From: Clostridium sp. CAG:508
GTDB lineage: Bacteria; Bacillota; Clostridia; TANB77; CAG-508
NCBI GenBank assembly: GCA_000435755.1
Contig: FR889080.1
Location: 14,995 to 78,994, forward strand
Direction of reading: 5' to 3'
DNA length: 64,000 bases
Shown here: positions 16,256 to 24,955 of the stretch, piece by piece
Numbering within the stretch: position 1 is the stretch's first letter
How the letters are laid out: each line of letters begins with the position of its first letter
Notes under the pieces: generated by a model
Database searches by the model: none
What the model was told of the DNA's origin: nothing
The model's input: only the letters and a program-made list of their open reading frames with translations
Position numbers and translations under genes: made by a program

Positions 16256-17455
16256 CTATTTTTTCTCGTCTATTTCTATTATTTTTCCGTCTTTTACAAG
16301 TACTCTTGGTACCCAGTCATTTATCATACATGAGCCTTCATATACGCTAGTACCCATATATCTCGCTGCTTCTAGCATTGGTATTTGTTCACCTATTAAT
16401 GTAACCTTATCTCCTTGTTTAACTGTTTCATCCACTTTAGCAATAACCATTCCCATATTTATTGCACCAATTAATGGATATCTTTTATTATTTATAACTA
16501 TTTCTCTTCCCTTGTTTCTTGTACTAAATCCATCTGCATATCCTATAGGTATTATAGATACATAAATATCTTCATTTGCCTCATAAATTCTACCATATCC
16601 AACAAAGCTACCTTTTTTTATTTTTTTTGTTTGCATTACTTCACTATATAAAGAAAAAGCAGTTTTTACATCTATTTTATTATCTATAGTTGTTTTACTA
16701 ATATGATGTTTTTTATTATACCATTCTCTTTTTATTTTTCTTAATCTATTTATAAAATCGTTTGGTAACGGCCTTGGACTTGTATTATATCCATACATTA
16801 TAATTCCTAACCTAATTCCATTTGCAAAAGAAATTTTTTCATGATTTAGTAATGTTTGACTTCTTCCTAAATGAATAATTGGAATTTTTGTTAAGTCAAT
16901 TTCAGAGGTTAATTCTATAAATCTTTTATATTGATTATCCCATGAAACATCATAAACTCCATCTGTAGCAAAATGTGTAAAAATTCCTTCCACTTGAACA
17001 TTTTCTTTTTTCATTAATCCTTCTACCACTTCTTTTACTTGGTCTTTATCATACAATCCCAATCTACAAAGTCCACTATCTATTTTTATATGAACTTTCA
17101 AAGGACTTTTTATATCAATTTTCTCTAATTCTTTAAAATATTCATAATCATGTACTGTTATTGTAATATTATTTTCAATACATTTTTCAATGTATTTTAA
17201 GTCAATTGGTTCTAAACATAAAATTGGAATTTTTACTCCACCATTACGTAGGCTAATTGCTTCTTCTAACGAAGAAATCGCAAAATAATTTATGCCACTT
17301 TCTACTAGATATTTACATATTTTATCGCTATGTCCATATGCATTTCCCTTAACTACTCCAAAATAATAGTCATATTCTGGATATTTTTTTATAATTTGTT
17401 TAACATTATTCTGCAAATTGTCGATATTTATTTCAGCATAAGTATTTCTATACAT
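16256..17455 (-). CDS. alr: alanine racemase
   Basis: PLP enzyme (399 aa) that makes D-alanine for peptidoglycan. FGVVKGNAYGHSDK near residue 30 contains the PLP lysine. The C-terminal beta domain has SFVGYGRIY with the catalytic Tyr, and IPIGYADGFSTRNKG; the usual CMDQ is NMGM here, keeping the Met. HLGRSQTLL sits near the PLP phosphate site. The frame is open upstream to 17494, but AGGAGGG lies 8 bases before ATG 17455, and the family starts with this Tyr-Arg-x-T-x-A-E-I-x-x-x-x-L phrase. A terminator repeat bounds it downstream. Confidence 0.92.
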   Translation of the reverse strand: MYRNTYAEINIDNLQNNVKQIIKKYPEYDYYFGVVKGNAYGHSDKICKYLVESGINYFAISSLEEAISLRNGGVKIPILCLEPIDLKYIEKCIENNITITVHDYEYFKELEKIDIKSPLKVHIKIDSGLCRLGLYDKDQVKEVVEGLMKKENVQVEGIFTHFATDGVYDVSWDNQYKRFIELTSEIDLTKIPIIHLGRSQTLLNHEKISFANGIRLGIIMYGYNTSPRPLPNDFINRLRKIKREWYNKKHHISKTTIDNKIDVKTAFSLYSEVMQTKKIKKGSFVGYGRIYEANEDIYVSIIPIGYADGFSTRNKGREIVINNKRYPLIGAINMGMVIAKVDETVKQGDKVTLIGEQIPMLEAARYMGTSVYEGSCMINDWVPRVLVKDGKIIEIDEKK

Positions 17456-17523
17456 ATATGCCCTCCTTATATGTTTTTTTGAATTATACCACAATAGTAA
17501 CTTATTTTGAATAATTTTATAAA

Positions 17524-17551
17524 AAAAGATGTAGTTTTTACTACATCTTTT
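17524..17551 (-). terminator. terminator of hup
   Basis: AAAAGATGTAGT and ACTACATCTTTT around four T, 35 bases after the hup stop on the minus strand. Confidence 0.85.
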
Positions 17552-17585
17552 GATATGAATTCATATATTTTATATAAATTTCAAA

Positions 17586-17864
17586 TTATTTTTTGTTTAC
17601 TAATTCTTTTAAAGCTTTTCCTGCTTTGAATACAGGTGCTTTAGATGCTGGTATTTTGATTTCTTCTTTAGTTTGTGGGTTTCTACCTTTTCTAGCAGCT
17701 CTTTTTCTTACTTCAAAAGAACCAAATCCAACTAATTGAACTTTGTCTCCTTTAACTAAAGCTTCTGTTACAACGCTAACGAATGCATTTAGTGCTGCTT
17801 CTGCGTCTTTCTTTGTTTCTCCTGTTTTTGCTGCCATAGCTGCGATTAATTCTGATTTGTTCAT
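17586..17864 (-). CDS. hup: HU family nucleoid protein
   Basis: 92-aa DNA-bending histone-like protein. It starts [20 protein letters not shown], has the dimer core [19 protein letters not shown] and the DNA-binding arm [23 protein letters not shown]. Length and motifs are those of HU. TAGGAGG lies 8 bases before ATG. The codon use is enriched for preferred codons, as expected for an abundant protein. It is a monocistronic gene with its own terminator. Confidence 0.96.
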   Translation of the reverse strand: MNKSELIAAMAAKTGETKKDAEAALNAFVSVVTEALVKGDKVQLVGFGSFEVRKRAARKGRNPQTKEEIKIPASKAPVFKAGKALKELVNKK

Positions 17865-18014
17865 TTTAAATTACCTCCTATAAGATTTTAAAATCTGTAG
17901 TTCATAGCCTACTACTATCATTATTCGTCATTTTTTTCAAAAATCCTTCTTTTTTATTTAAAAAAGTTGTATTTTTCAGTGCTTTGCTCTTCTTTATCTC
18001 TTGTAAGTATACAT

Positions 18015-19661
18015 TTAATCGGCATTTAAGCTGTTTCCGTACAGCCCCAACTTTTTCAAAAAATAATATATTTTCTGTCCGAATGGTATCATAAAAAGTT
18101 CTTCTTTAGAAAATATTTTTAATATAGCTAGGACAACTATATATATTATTGCACACATTAATAGTGATAATAACGTTACAATTTTATCATTAATTCTTGT
18201 TATCATTACTAAATAAAAAGTATATGCAAATACACTCATAATTATACTTGCTAACATAGGTTTAAATACAAATTTTTTCTTATCTAGCTTTAAGTCTATA
18301 TTTTTATTTAATATTTTAAGTTCTATAATTACTGCAATCATATGGCATATTACTGTTGAAATTGCTGCTCCTGCTGTTCCCCCAAGAAAAAAATCTTTTG
18401 TATCTATTGGTATTAGATATAAGTTTAATATAAATTTAATTACAACTCCTATTGACAAAGCCATTGCTGGTGCAAGTACTTTGCCTAATCCATGCAAAGC
18501 TCCACTAATTATTTGTTCTATTACAATAAATATTATGCTTAAACAACTTATTTGATATATAAATGCTCCAGAAGTAGCATTCGGAAATAGCAATTCTAAA
18601 ATTGGTTTGGCAAATATAATCATTGCTATCATGCAAGGCATTCCAATTAAAATAGATACCAACAAAGAAAATGATATTCTATTTTTAACTGTTTCCATAT
18701 TTCCTATTGCTTTAGATGATGAAATTGATGGAACCAAAGCTGTTGCAAACGCCATATTTAGCGACATTGGCAAAGTGACTAAGGTATCTACTTTTCCACT
18801 TAAAATACCATATTGAATTTTTGCTTGCTCTTCTGTTAAAAATTTTTTTAGTCCTCTCACAACTGTTAATGAATCAATATTTTTATTCACTGACGCTAGA
18901 ATTGCACTCATTGACATAGGTATAGAAACTGATAATATTTGTTTTATAGTTTTTATTATTCTAGTTCTTTTGTATTTTTGACTTCTTTTTAATTCCCACG
19001 CAATTTCCTTTCTCATTTTTGCATAATACTTATATAAATAGAAGAAACATAAAATTGTAGCCAAAGTAGTAGCCAAATTGGCTCCAGCTGCCATTATAAC
19101 TGTGTCTGTACCTGTAGTCATAGCAATAAATTCTACAATTATTACAGAAAACACTGTTTTAAAAAATTGCTCTAAAGTGTGTGCATCTGCTGTAACTTTT
19201 AAATTTTGTCTTCCTGTAAAATATCCTTTAATTACACAAGATATTGCTACAAAGAATATTGATGGCGATAGTGCCACAAGAGTAAGCTCTGCTTCTGGAA
19301 TTTGTAAAATAACCTTTGATATATATTCTGCTCCACAAAACAATATTGCACTACTTAAAAATCCTATCAAACCAAAGGTTACAAAGGCTATTTTGAAAAT
19401 TCTATGTGCACCCTTAGTATCTCCTACAGCAACTCTTTCTGAAACAAGTTTTGATAAAGCTCCCGGTATACCAACTGAAGATATTGTTAAAAATAAAGCA
19501 TATACTTGAAATCCGCTGCTGTATATACCATTTCCTTTGTCTCCAAATCCATCTCTATTTGTTAAATATAATTTATATATAAGGCCAAGTGCTTTGATTA
19601 AAATTTGTGAAATCATTAAGAATAAAACACCCTTCATAAATCCTTCTTTTTTCTTTTTCAT
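18015..19661 (-). CDS. spoVB: SpoVB/MurJ-type lipid flippase
   Basis: 548-aa MOP-superfamily membrane protein with about 14 hydrophobic segments. The N-terminal KGVLFLMISQILIKALGLIY and the block VGIPGALSKLVSERVAVGD are typical of SpoVB and related Firmicutes flippases, which move lipid-linked precursors (lipid II or other undecaprenyl-linked sugars) across the membrane, in some species for the spore cortex. RGLKKFLTEEQAKIQYGILSGKVDTLVTLPMSL is also found in this subfamily. Orthology to B. subtilis SpoVB versus its paralogues (YkvU, YabM) cannot be settled here. Clear AAAGGAG site. Confidence 0.82.
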   Translation of the reverse strand: MKKKKEGFMKGVLFLMISQILIKALGLIYKLYLTNRDGFGDKGNGIYSSGFQVYALFLTISSVGIPGALSKLVSERVAVGDTKGAHRIFKIAFVTFGLIGFLSSAILFCGAEYISKVILQIPEAELTLVALSPSIFFVAISCVIKGYFTGRQNLKVTADAHTLEQFFKTVFSVIIVEFIAMTTGTDTVIMAAGANLATTLATILCFFYLYKYYAKMRKEIAWELKRSQKYKRTRIIKTIKQILSVSIPMSMSAILASVNKNIDSLTVVRGLKKFLTEEQAKIQYGILSGKVDTLVTLPMSLNMAFATALVPSISSSKAIGNMETVKNRISFSLLVSILIGMPCMIAMIIFAKPILELLFPNATSGAFIYQISCLSIIFIVIEQIISGALHGLGKVLAPAMALSIGVVIKFILNLYLIPIDTKDFFLGGTAGAAISTVICHMIAVIIELKILNKNIDLKLDKKKFVFKPMLASIIMSVFAYTFYLVMITRINDKIVTLLSLLMCAIIYIVVLAILKIFSKEELFMIPFGQKIYYFLKKLGLYGNSLNAD

Positions 19662-19735
19662 ATAAACTCCTTTTTTTCTCTTTAATACATACGAAAAAGA
19701 TTTGGTATTTATGAATATATATTATGAAGAAAATC

Positions 19736-19796
19736 TGCGATTTTTTCTACATTTTTCGCAAAAGCTCTTGTAATTTTCGCGATTTTATAGGATAAT
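19736..19796 (+). promoter_or_regulatory. promoter of the VirD4-like gene with flanking inverted repeat
   Basis: TTGTAA (19768-19773), 17-base spacer, GATAAT (19791-19796). Immediately upstream, TGCGA (19736) and TCGCA (19756) form an inverted repeat within an otherwise T-rich stretch, and TTTTCGCGATTTT lies in the spacer. These CG-containing words stand out in AT-rich DNA and may be binding sites for a regulator. Confidence 0.5.
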
Positions 19797-19834
19797 ATAG
19801 TAGTATAGATTTGAAAATGAAAGTGGTGAATTTT

Positions 19835-22192
19835 TTGAAACTCTTTGATAAATTTTTAAAAGTTTTAAAAACAGATAGAAACACATTTATGACATATATT
19901 CTAACACTTATATCTGCATATATATTAGTGGACAGAATAATGGAATTATTATTTATAATTTTTACGGGTGTTGGTTTTAGTTATTGGGGACCTATTAAGT
20001 ACTTTTTCGCATTTGCTTGCTTAGCATTTGCATTCTTCTTCTCAGGTTCTTCAAAATTTGCTAAAGCTGATGTTAACAAATTAAGATTTTTCCATGCATT
20101 TATAGTTAGCTTTTATATTTTAGTTGTATCTGCTGTAGTACAATGGTTAAATCAGATAATTTGGATTAATTTATTATCACTACCAAATTATCCAGAACTT
20201 GCAAGAGATTTCTTTTATTTGTTTAAACCAGCATTTACAGCATTAGGAGTATATATTCCACTTGTTACTTTTTATAAAGTACTTAAATGGCTTATCTTTA
20301 GTATTAATGATGTTAAAGATATTCGTGATTCAATCTTTGATTATGGTGGAATTAAATTAACATCTGATAAAGAAGCTCATGGTGTTTATACTTGTGAAGT
20401 AAAAGTATGTGTAGATAGTGAAAGTGGTGAAGATGTTTGCATACCGGAAAAGAAACGTTATGAATCTTTATTAGTAGTTGGTGTTTCTGGTTCTGGTAAA
20501 ACAACAATGGTTTATGAACCAATGCTTGCAAGAGATATTGAAAGAAAATCATTTTTTAAAGAAGTATCTAAAGAAATGGGATTTACAGCATTAAAAACTG
20601 GGTTGGCTAGTTTAAACTGTCCATATGATAACGATTATATAAACGAAAATTTCTCATTGGATATGTTAATTCCAAAAGAGGAAAAATTAGATACATATAA
20701 AAACTATATGAAGAAAATGATAATTTCAAGTTCAGGTAGTAAAATTATTTATCGTAATATGGGTATTACTTATGTTTCAGCTGAAATTGAGTCAGTATCA
20801 AAAATTGCTAAAGTTGCTGAAAACTTCCATATTCCTGTTAATATAGTAGATCCAAATCGTGCAGACTCACCTGGCTTAAACCCATTCGTATATAAGGATC
20901 CTATCAAAACAGGACTTGCAGTTTCTTCAGTTTTAAAAGGTTTATACTTACACAGTAGACCAGATACAGAACTTGCATTTAGAGAAAATGAAGCTGTCCA
21001 AGTAATTGAAAATATATCTATTTTGTTAAAAGAAATGTATCCATTAGAACATGAAGGCTTGTTACCTAACTTAGAAGATGTATTAGATTTACTTACAGAC
21101 TTCGACTTAGTAGTAGACTATGTAGAAAAAATGAAACAAATTCCAGAATTTGCTGAAAAATATCGTATTTTAATTAGATATTTTGAAAATAATTTTTACC
21201 CAGATAGTTCAAACTTATTAAATGCAAAACGTTCTACAACAACTGCTTCTGCTGAGATTGATAACTTACTACGTTATCCTGGTGTAAAAACAATATTGTG
21301 TAATCGTTCAAATAACTTGGATTATGAAAAAATATTATCAGAAGGTCAAGTTACTTTACTATGTACTCGTAGAGGAGACTTAGGCGAAACTGCTCATAAA
21401 GCTTTTGGTTTATTTTTCTTATTGTTAATGCAACAAGCAATTCTTGCTAGACCAGGAAATGACAGTACTCGTATTCCTCATTTCTTATATATAGATGACT
21501 TCCCTGCATACATTTGTAAAGCAACAGAACCTATTTATACATTATATAGAAAATACAATGTTGCAACCGTGTTAGATTCTCAAAACTTAACACAATTAAA
21601 AGGTGACTTATCTGCTGACCCTAGAGGAGATTATTACAAAAACTTAATTTTATCAAATACAGTTAATAAATTAATCTTTGGTAATGCAACTCCAGAAGAT
21701 GTTGCATGGTGGGAAACAGCAATGCAAGATAAGAGAGAATGGACATTTAGCAATACTTATTTGGCTGATAAGACTGAGTATGACTCTAAGAAAGGTAATA
21801 TCGAATACAAGTGGAAAGCTAATTTTGCAAAAGGTAAAATAATGGCATTGAAAGGAAAGCAAGTTATTTACAAGGTTAAAGACTTAGGTGGAAAAAGCGC
21901 TGTCAATAAAGGTAAAGTTGATTTTATGGAAGCTAAGTATAAGGATGTTCAAAAGGTTAAAACATATAACTTTACAAAATTTGGAGGTAGCTTGCTAGAC
22001 CCAGAATCTGCTGCTAGAAAAGCTCTAAATAAGAAAAAAGTTGATTATGCAGCTGTTACTGCAAGCAATGATAATTATGATGTAGACCGTGAAGTTGATC
22101 CAATTCAAACAGATACTTCAGATTCTAAATATTTATTTGATAATGAAGAGGCAATTGTAGTTAACTTCAAAAACAAAAAGAAAACAAATTAA
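19835..22192 (+). CDS. VirD4/TraD-like coupling ATPase, orphan
   Basis: 785-aa membrane ATPase. Four TM segments fill residues 20-150, then a cytosolic RecA-like motor: Walker A LLVVGVSGSGKTT (about 212-224), the conserved IVDPNRADSPGLNPF block (about 337-351), Walker B FLYIDDFPAY (about 550-559; DD in place of DE) and LDSQNLTQL (about 580-588). This order is that of type IV secretion coupling proteins and conjugative TraG/TraD ATPases, which pump DNA or protein. The tail (about 690-785) is charged and low complexity. No relaxase, VirB4 or mating-pore gene is nearby. GGTGA before TTG 19835 decides the start; ATG 19817 is possible but has no SD. Its base composition is like its neighbours. Confidence 0.8.
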   Translation: MKLFDKFLKVLKTDRNTFMTYILTLISAYILVDRIMELLFIIFTGVGFSYWGPIKYFFAFACLAFAFFFSGSSKFAKADVNKLRFFHAFIVSFYILVVSAVVQWLNQIIWINLLSLPNYPELARDFFYLFKPAFTALGVYIPLVTFYKVLKWLIFSINDVKDIRDSIFDYGGIKLTSDKEAHGVYTCEVKVCVDSESGEDVCIPEKKRYESLLVVGVSGSGKTTMVYEPMLARDIERKSFFKEVSKEMGFTALKTGLASLNCPYDNDYINENFSLDMLIPKEEKLDTYKNYMKKMIISSSGSKIIYRNMGITYVSAEIESVSKIAKVAENFHIPVNIVDPNRADSPGLNPFVYKDPIKTGLAVSSVLKGLYLHSRPDTELAFRENEAVQVIENISILLKEMYPLEHEGLLPNLEDVLDLLTDFDLVVDYVEKMKQIPEFAEKYRILIRYFENNFYPDSSNLLNAKRSTTTASAEIDNLLRYPGVKTILCNRSNNLDYEKILSEGQVTLLCTRRGDLGETAHKAFGLFFLLLMQQAILARPGNDSTRIPHFLYIDDFPAYICKATEPIYTLYRKYNVATVLDSQNLTQLKGDLSADPRGDYYKNLILSNTVNKLIFGNATPEDVAWWETAMQDKREWTFSNTYLADKTEYDSKKGNIEYKWKANFAKGKIMALKGKQVIYKVKDLGGKSAVNKGKVDFMEAKYKDVQKVKTYNFTKFGGSLLDPESAARKALNKKKVDYAAVTASNDNYDVDREVDPIQTDTSDSKYLFDNEEAIVVNFKNKKKTN

Positions 22193-22230
22193 AAAAAATA
22201 ACACTCTTTTTATAGAGTGTTATTTTTTTT
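22193..22230. terminator. bidirectional terminator between convergent genes
   Basis: A-run, AACACTCT, short loop, AGAGTGTT, T-run. It serves both the VirD4-like gene and the convergent gene ending at 22232. Confidence 0.85.
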
Positions 22231-22231
22231 A

Positions 22232-23173
22232 TTATATTCCTAATAATTTGACTTCAATATTTTCCATCTTATATTTTTTTGTTTCTGAGTCTACTACAAA
22301 TTGTACTAATGTTTTTTCTAGAGTCTCTTCATTTTGTCTTAAATCCGTAGTGAAGTATAATCTTATATTAGAAATTTCTACTTTATTCATAACTATTGCT
22401 TTAAATGTTTCTGCCATATGTTTATCATCTTCACATATTATTATTAATTGTGGTAAATTCATATATCCTGAATCACCTGCCTGGAAGTTTTCGTAAAAGT
22501 CTTTATATAATTTCATTTTATCAACTAACTTTTTCTCCCAGTCATCTTCTCTTCTAATTACTTCAAATACAAATTCTAAAGATTTATTGTTCTTAGTTAA
22601 TTTTACACTTCCACCACTTGCCTTAAATACTTTTCCTGCTTGTTTAGCAGTAAAACTTGGCTTTGGTATATATGACTCAAAAGCTTTTACCTTTCTTAAA
22701 TATGCTATTAAAGTTTGATTTCCTGCCAGTCTTTTCTTTATCATTGCAACTGGTTTTGTGTTGTCTGTTGGTTGCCATTTACATTCAGTTCCACGAGAAT
22801 TCAATAAATATTTTCCCATTTTCTCTAAGCAATAAATTCTATAAATTCCCTTTCCATCTTCTGAATTAAAATAATATCTAGTTAATATTTTAGTTTTTAC
22901 CAATTGTTCTAACTTATTGTTTAGCTTGTCTTGTGATCCTACTTCTATTCCTTTCCATTCTAACATTTGTAGCAATTGTCTTGATGTCATAAATTCAAAT
23001 TCGTTTACTAATTCAATAATGGCAAAGTGTATATCTGAAATATGTCCTATGTTTATTCTATGTATAATTTGGTTCATAGAAACATATCCATCTTTACCAT
23101 CAAATACCTTTAATTCTCCTTCTCTAATTGCAAAAGGCGATACAGTTGCCTTTATCTCATTATCTTTTACCAT
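22232..23173 (-). CDS. replication-relaxation-like winged-helix protein
   Basis: 313 aa. Residues about 40-120 form a winged helix (ELVNEFEFMTSRQLLQMLEW, then KLEQLVKTKILTRYYFN, IYRIYCLEKMGKYLL). The second half (about 150-313) is an alpha/beta domain with FVFEVIRREDDWEKKLVDKM, QLIIICEDDKHMAETF and a final strand-rich section, resembling the nuclease-like C-terminus of replication-relaxation (PF13814) plasmid proteins. Catalytic residues are not obvious. It faces the VirD4-like gene tail to tail over a shared terminator and has its own promoter at 23254-23282 and an AGGAGGAG site. Such proteins are usual on conjugative elements, so the pair may form one module. Family call is from memory and moderate. 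Confidence 0.6.
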   Translation of the reverse strand: MVKDNEIKATVSPFAIREGELKVFDGKDGYVSMNQIIHRINIGHISDIHFAIIELVNEFEFMTSRQLLQMLEWKGIEVGSQDKLNNKLEQLVKTKILTRYYFNSEDGKGIYRIYCLEKMGKYLLNSRGTECKWQPTDNTKPVAMIKKRLAGNQTLIAYLRKVKAFESYIPKPSFTAKQAGKVFKASGGSVKLTKNNKSLEFVFEVIRREDDWEKKLVDKMKLYKDFYENFQAGDSGYMNLPQLIIICEDDKHMAETFKAIVMNKVEISNIRLYFTTDLRQNEETLEKTLVQFVVDSETKKYKMENIEVKLLGI

Positions 23174-23253
23174 TTTACTCCTCCTTCTAATCTTTAATAA
23201 AGATTAAAAAATTTTATTAAGCATAGCCAATAGGTATACGCATAGTAGTTTGC

Positions 23254-23282
23254 TATATAATTGTTCATACAACCAGTATCAA
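23254..23282 (-). promoter_or_regulatory. promoter of the winged-helix gene
   Basis: Minus strand TTGATA (23277-23282), 17-base spacer, TATATA (23254-23259), about 80 bases before the start codon. Confidence 0.65.
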
Positions 23283-23324
23283 CAACTGTTAATATATTAA
23301 CACATATTTTAAATTTAGTCAAAA

Positions 23325-24041
23325 TTATGTTAATATTTGTTTTACTTCTTTATTAGTTAAATATCTAAACTCTCCTAATTTTAAATCTTTTACTTCAATA
23401 TCTCCAATTTTGCTTCTATGTAAAGCTAGTACTTTTTTTCCTATTGCTTCACACATTCTTCTTACTTGTCTATTCTTTCCCTCATGTATTGTAATTTCTA
23501 TTCTGGAAATATTTTTTTCTTCATCTACTTTCATTATTCTAACTTGTGCAGGCTTTGTTATATAGCCTCCTATATCTACACCATTTCTTAAATTTTCTAC
23601 TTCTTCGTTAGTAATTTTTCCTTTTACAGTTACTTGATATGTTTTATTTATTTCATGTTTTGGATGTGTAACTTGATATATAAAATCTCCATCATTGCTT
23701 AATATCAAAGCTCCCGAGGTATACATATCAAGTCTTCCAACAGGTACTACACTTTCTTTAATCCTTTTTAAAAGTTCCATTACTGTTGGCCTATTAAATT
23801 GATCTTTTACTGTACTAACATACCCTATAGGCTTATTAAGTAATATATATACCTTTTTTACATCAGTTTCAACTAGTTTGTCATTATATTTTATTTTATC
23901 TTTTTCAGGATTTATTTTAGTTCCAAGCTCTGTTACAACTTGTCCATTTACTTTTACTTTACCTGCTAAAATATATTCTTCTGCTTTTCTTCTAGAGCAA
24001 ATTCCTTGATTCGCCAAAAATTTTTGTAATCTTTCTTCCAT
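23325..24041 (-). CDS. rluB: RluB/RsuA-type rRNA pseudouridine synthase
   Basis: 238-aa enzyme that converts a uridine of 23S (RluB) or 16S (RsuA) rRNA to pseudouridine. An N-terminal S4 RNA-binding domain (ERLQKFLANQGICSRRKAEEYI) is followed by the catalytic domain with GRLDMYTSGALILSNDGD, containing the catalytic Asp, and IHEGKNRQVRRMCEAIG, the family's C-terminal signature. It follows the RluD-type gene by 2 bases and is co-transcribed with it. The longer S4 domain favours RluB over the RsuA or RluE/F subgroups. Confidence 0.9.
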   Translation of the reverse strand: MEERLQKFLANQGICSRRKAEEYILAGKVKVNGQVVTELGTKINPEKDKIKYNDKLVETDVKKVYILLNKPIGYVSTVKDQFNRPTVMELLKRIKESVVPVGRLDMYTSGALILSNDGDFIYQVTHPKHEINKTYQVTVKGKITNEEVENLRNGVDIGGYITKPAQVRIMKVDEEKNISRIEITIHEGKNRQVRRMCEAIGKKVLALHRSKIGDIEVKDLKLGEFRYLTNKEVKQILT

Positions 24042-24043
24042 TT

Positions 24044-24943
24044 TTACTCCTGTTTTAATCTATTTAAAATTTCCGTAAAGTATTCTGGCAATGGTGCTTC
24101 CAAATGCATTTGTTTTCCTGTTATAGGGTGTTTAAATTCTAGGCTTTTAGCGTGTAGCATTTGGCCTTGAATATTAAATTCATTCTTACCATTTGAATAT
24201 GTATAATCACCTACCACAGGATGTCCTATCTCTGCCATATGCACTCTAATTTGATGTGTTCTCCCTGTCTCTATGGCAACTTCTAGGTATGTATATTTTT
24301 CAAATCTTTCTAATACTTTAAAATGCGTAATAGCTACTTTTCCTTTTTTATCAACTGCCATTTTCTTTCTATCCTTTGTGCTTCTTGCTATTGGCATATT
24401 TATAGTCGCCTCATTCTCTGGAATAACTCCTCGAACTAATGCTAAATAAACTTTTTTCACTTCTCTATTTTGAATTTGTTCGCTCAAATTTATATGAGCT
24501 TTATCATTTTTTGCAACAATTATCAATCCTGAGGTATCTTTATCAAGTCTGTGTACAATTCCTGGTCTAAACTCTCCACCAATTCCAGATAGTTTGCCTT
24601 TGCAATGTGCCATAACAGCATTTACTAATGTCCCATCTGGATTTCCCACTGCTGGATGTACCACCATACCTTTTGGTTTATTTACTACTAAAATGTCATC
24701 ATCTTCATATATGACATCAAGTGGGATGTCTTGTGATTTTAAATCAGTTTCTTTAACCTCAGGTATGTTTATTATAATTTCATCTCCAGCTTGTACTTTA
24801 TATGAAGCTTTTTGAGGTTTATCATTTACTAATATTTGATTATCCTCAATAAGCTTTTGTATCATCGCTCTAGATATTTCTACTTTTTGTTTACTAATAT
24901 ATTTATCTAGTCTTTCTGCTTCTCCTTGTACAATAATTTTCAA
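24044..24943 (-). CDS. rluD: RluD-type 23S rRNA pseudouridine synthase
   Basis: 299 aa. An S4 domain (LDKYISKQKVEISRAMIQKLI) precedes the catalytic core: VNKPKGMVVHPAVGNPDGTLVNAV and GIVHRLDKDTSGLIIVAKND with the catalytic Asp, then ETGRTHQIRVHMAEIGHPVVGD. These are the defining motifs of the RluA/RluD family. Firmicutes usually carry two or three paralogues, and which 23S positions this one modifies is unknown. It is transcribed with rluB and preceded at 12 bases by the membrane protein gene. Confidence 0.92.
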   Translation of the reverse strand: MKIIVQGEAERLDKYISKQKVEISRAMIQKLIEDNQILVNDKPQKASYKVQAGDEIIINIPEVKETDLKSQDIPLDVIYEDDDILVVNKPKGMVVHPAVGNPDGTLVNAVMAHCKGKLSGIGGEFRPGIVHRLDKDTSGLIIVAKNDKAHINLSEQIQNREVKKVYLALVRGVIPENEATINMPIARSTKDRKKMAVDKKGKVAITHFKVLERFEKYTYLEVAIETGRTHQIRVHMAEIGHPVVGDYTYSNGKNEFNIQGQMLHAKSLEFKHPITGKQMHLEAPLPEYFTEILNRLKQE

Positions 24944-24955
24944 TGTTTTCTCCTT

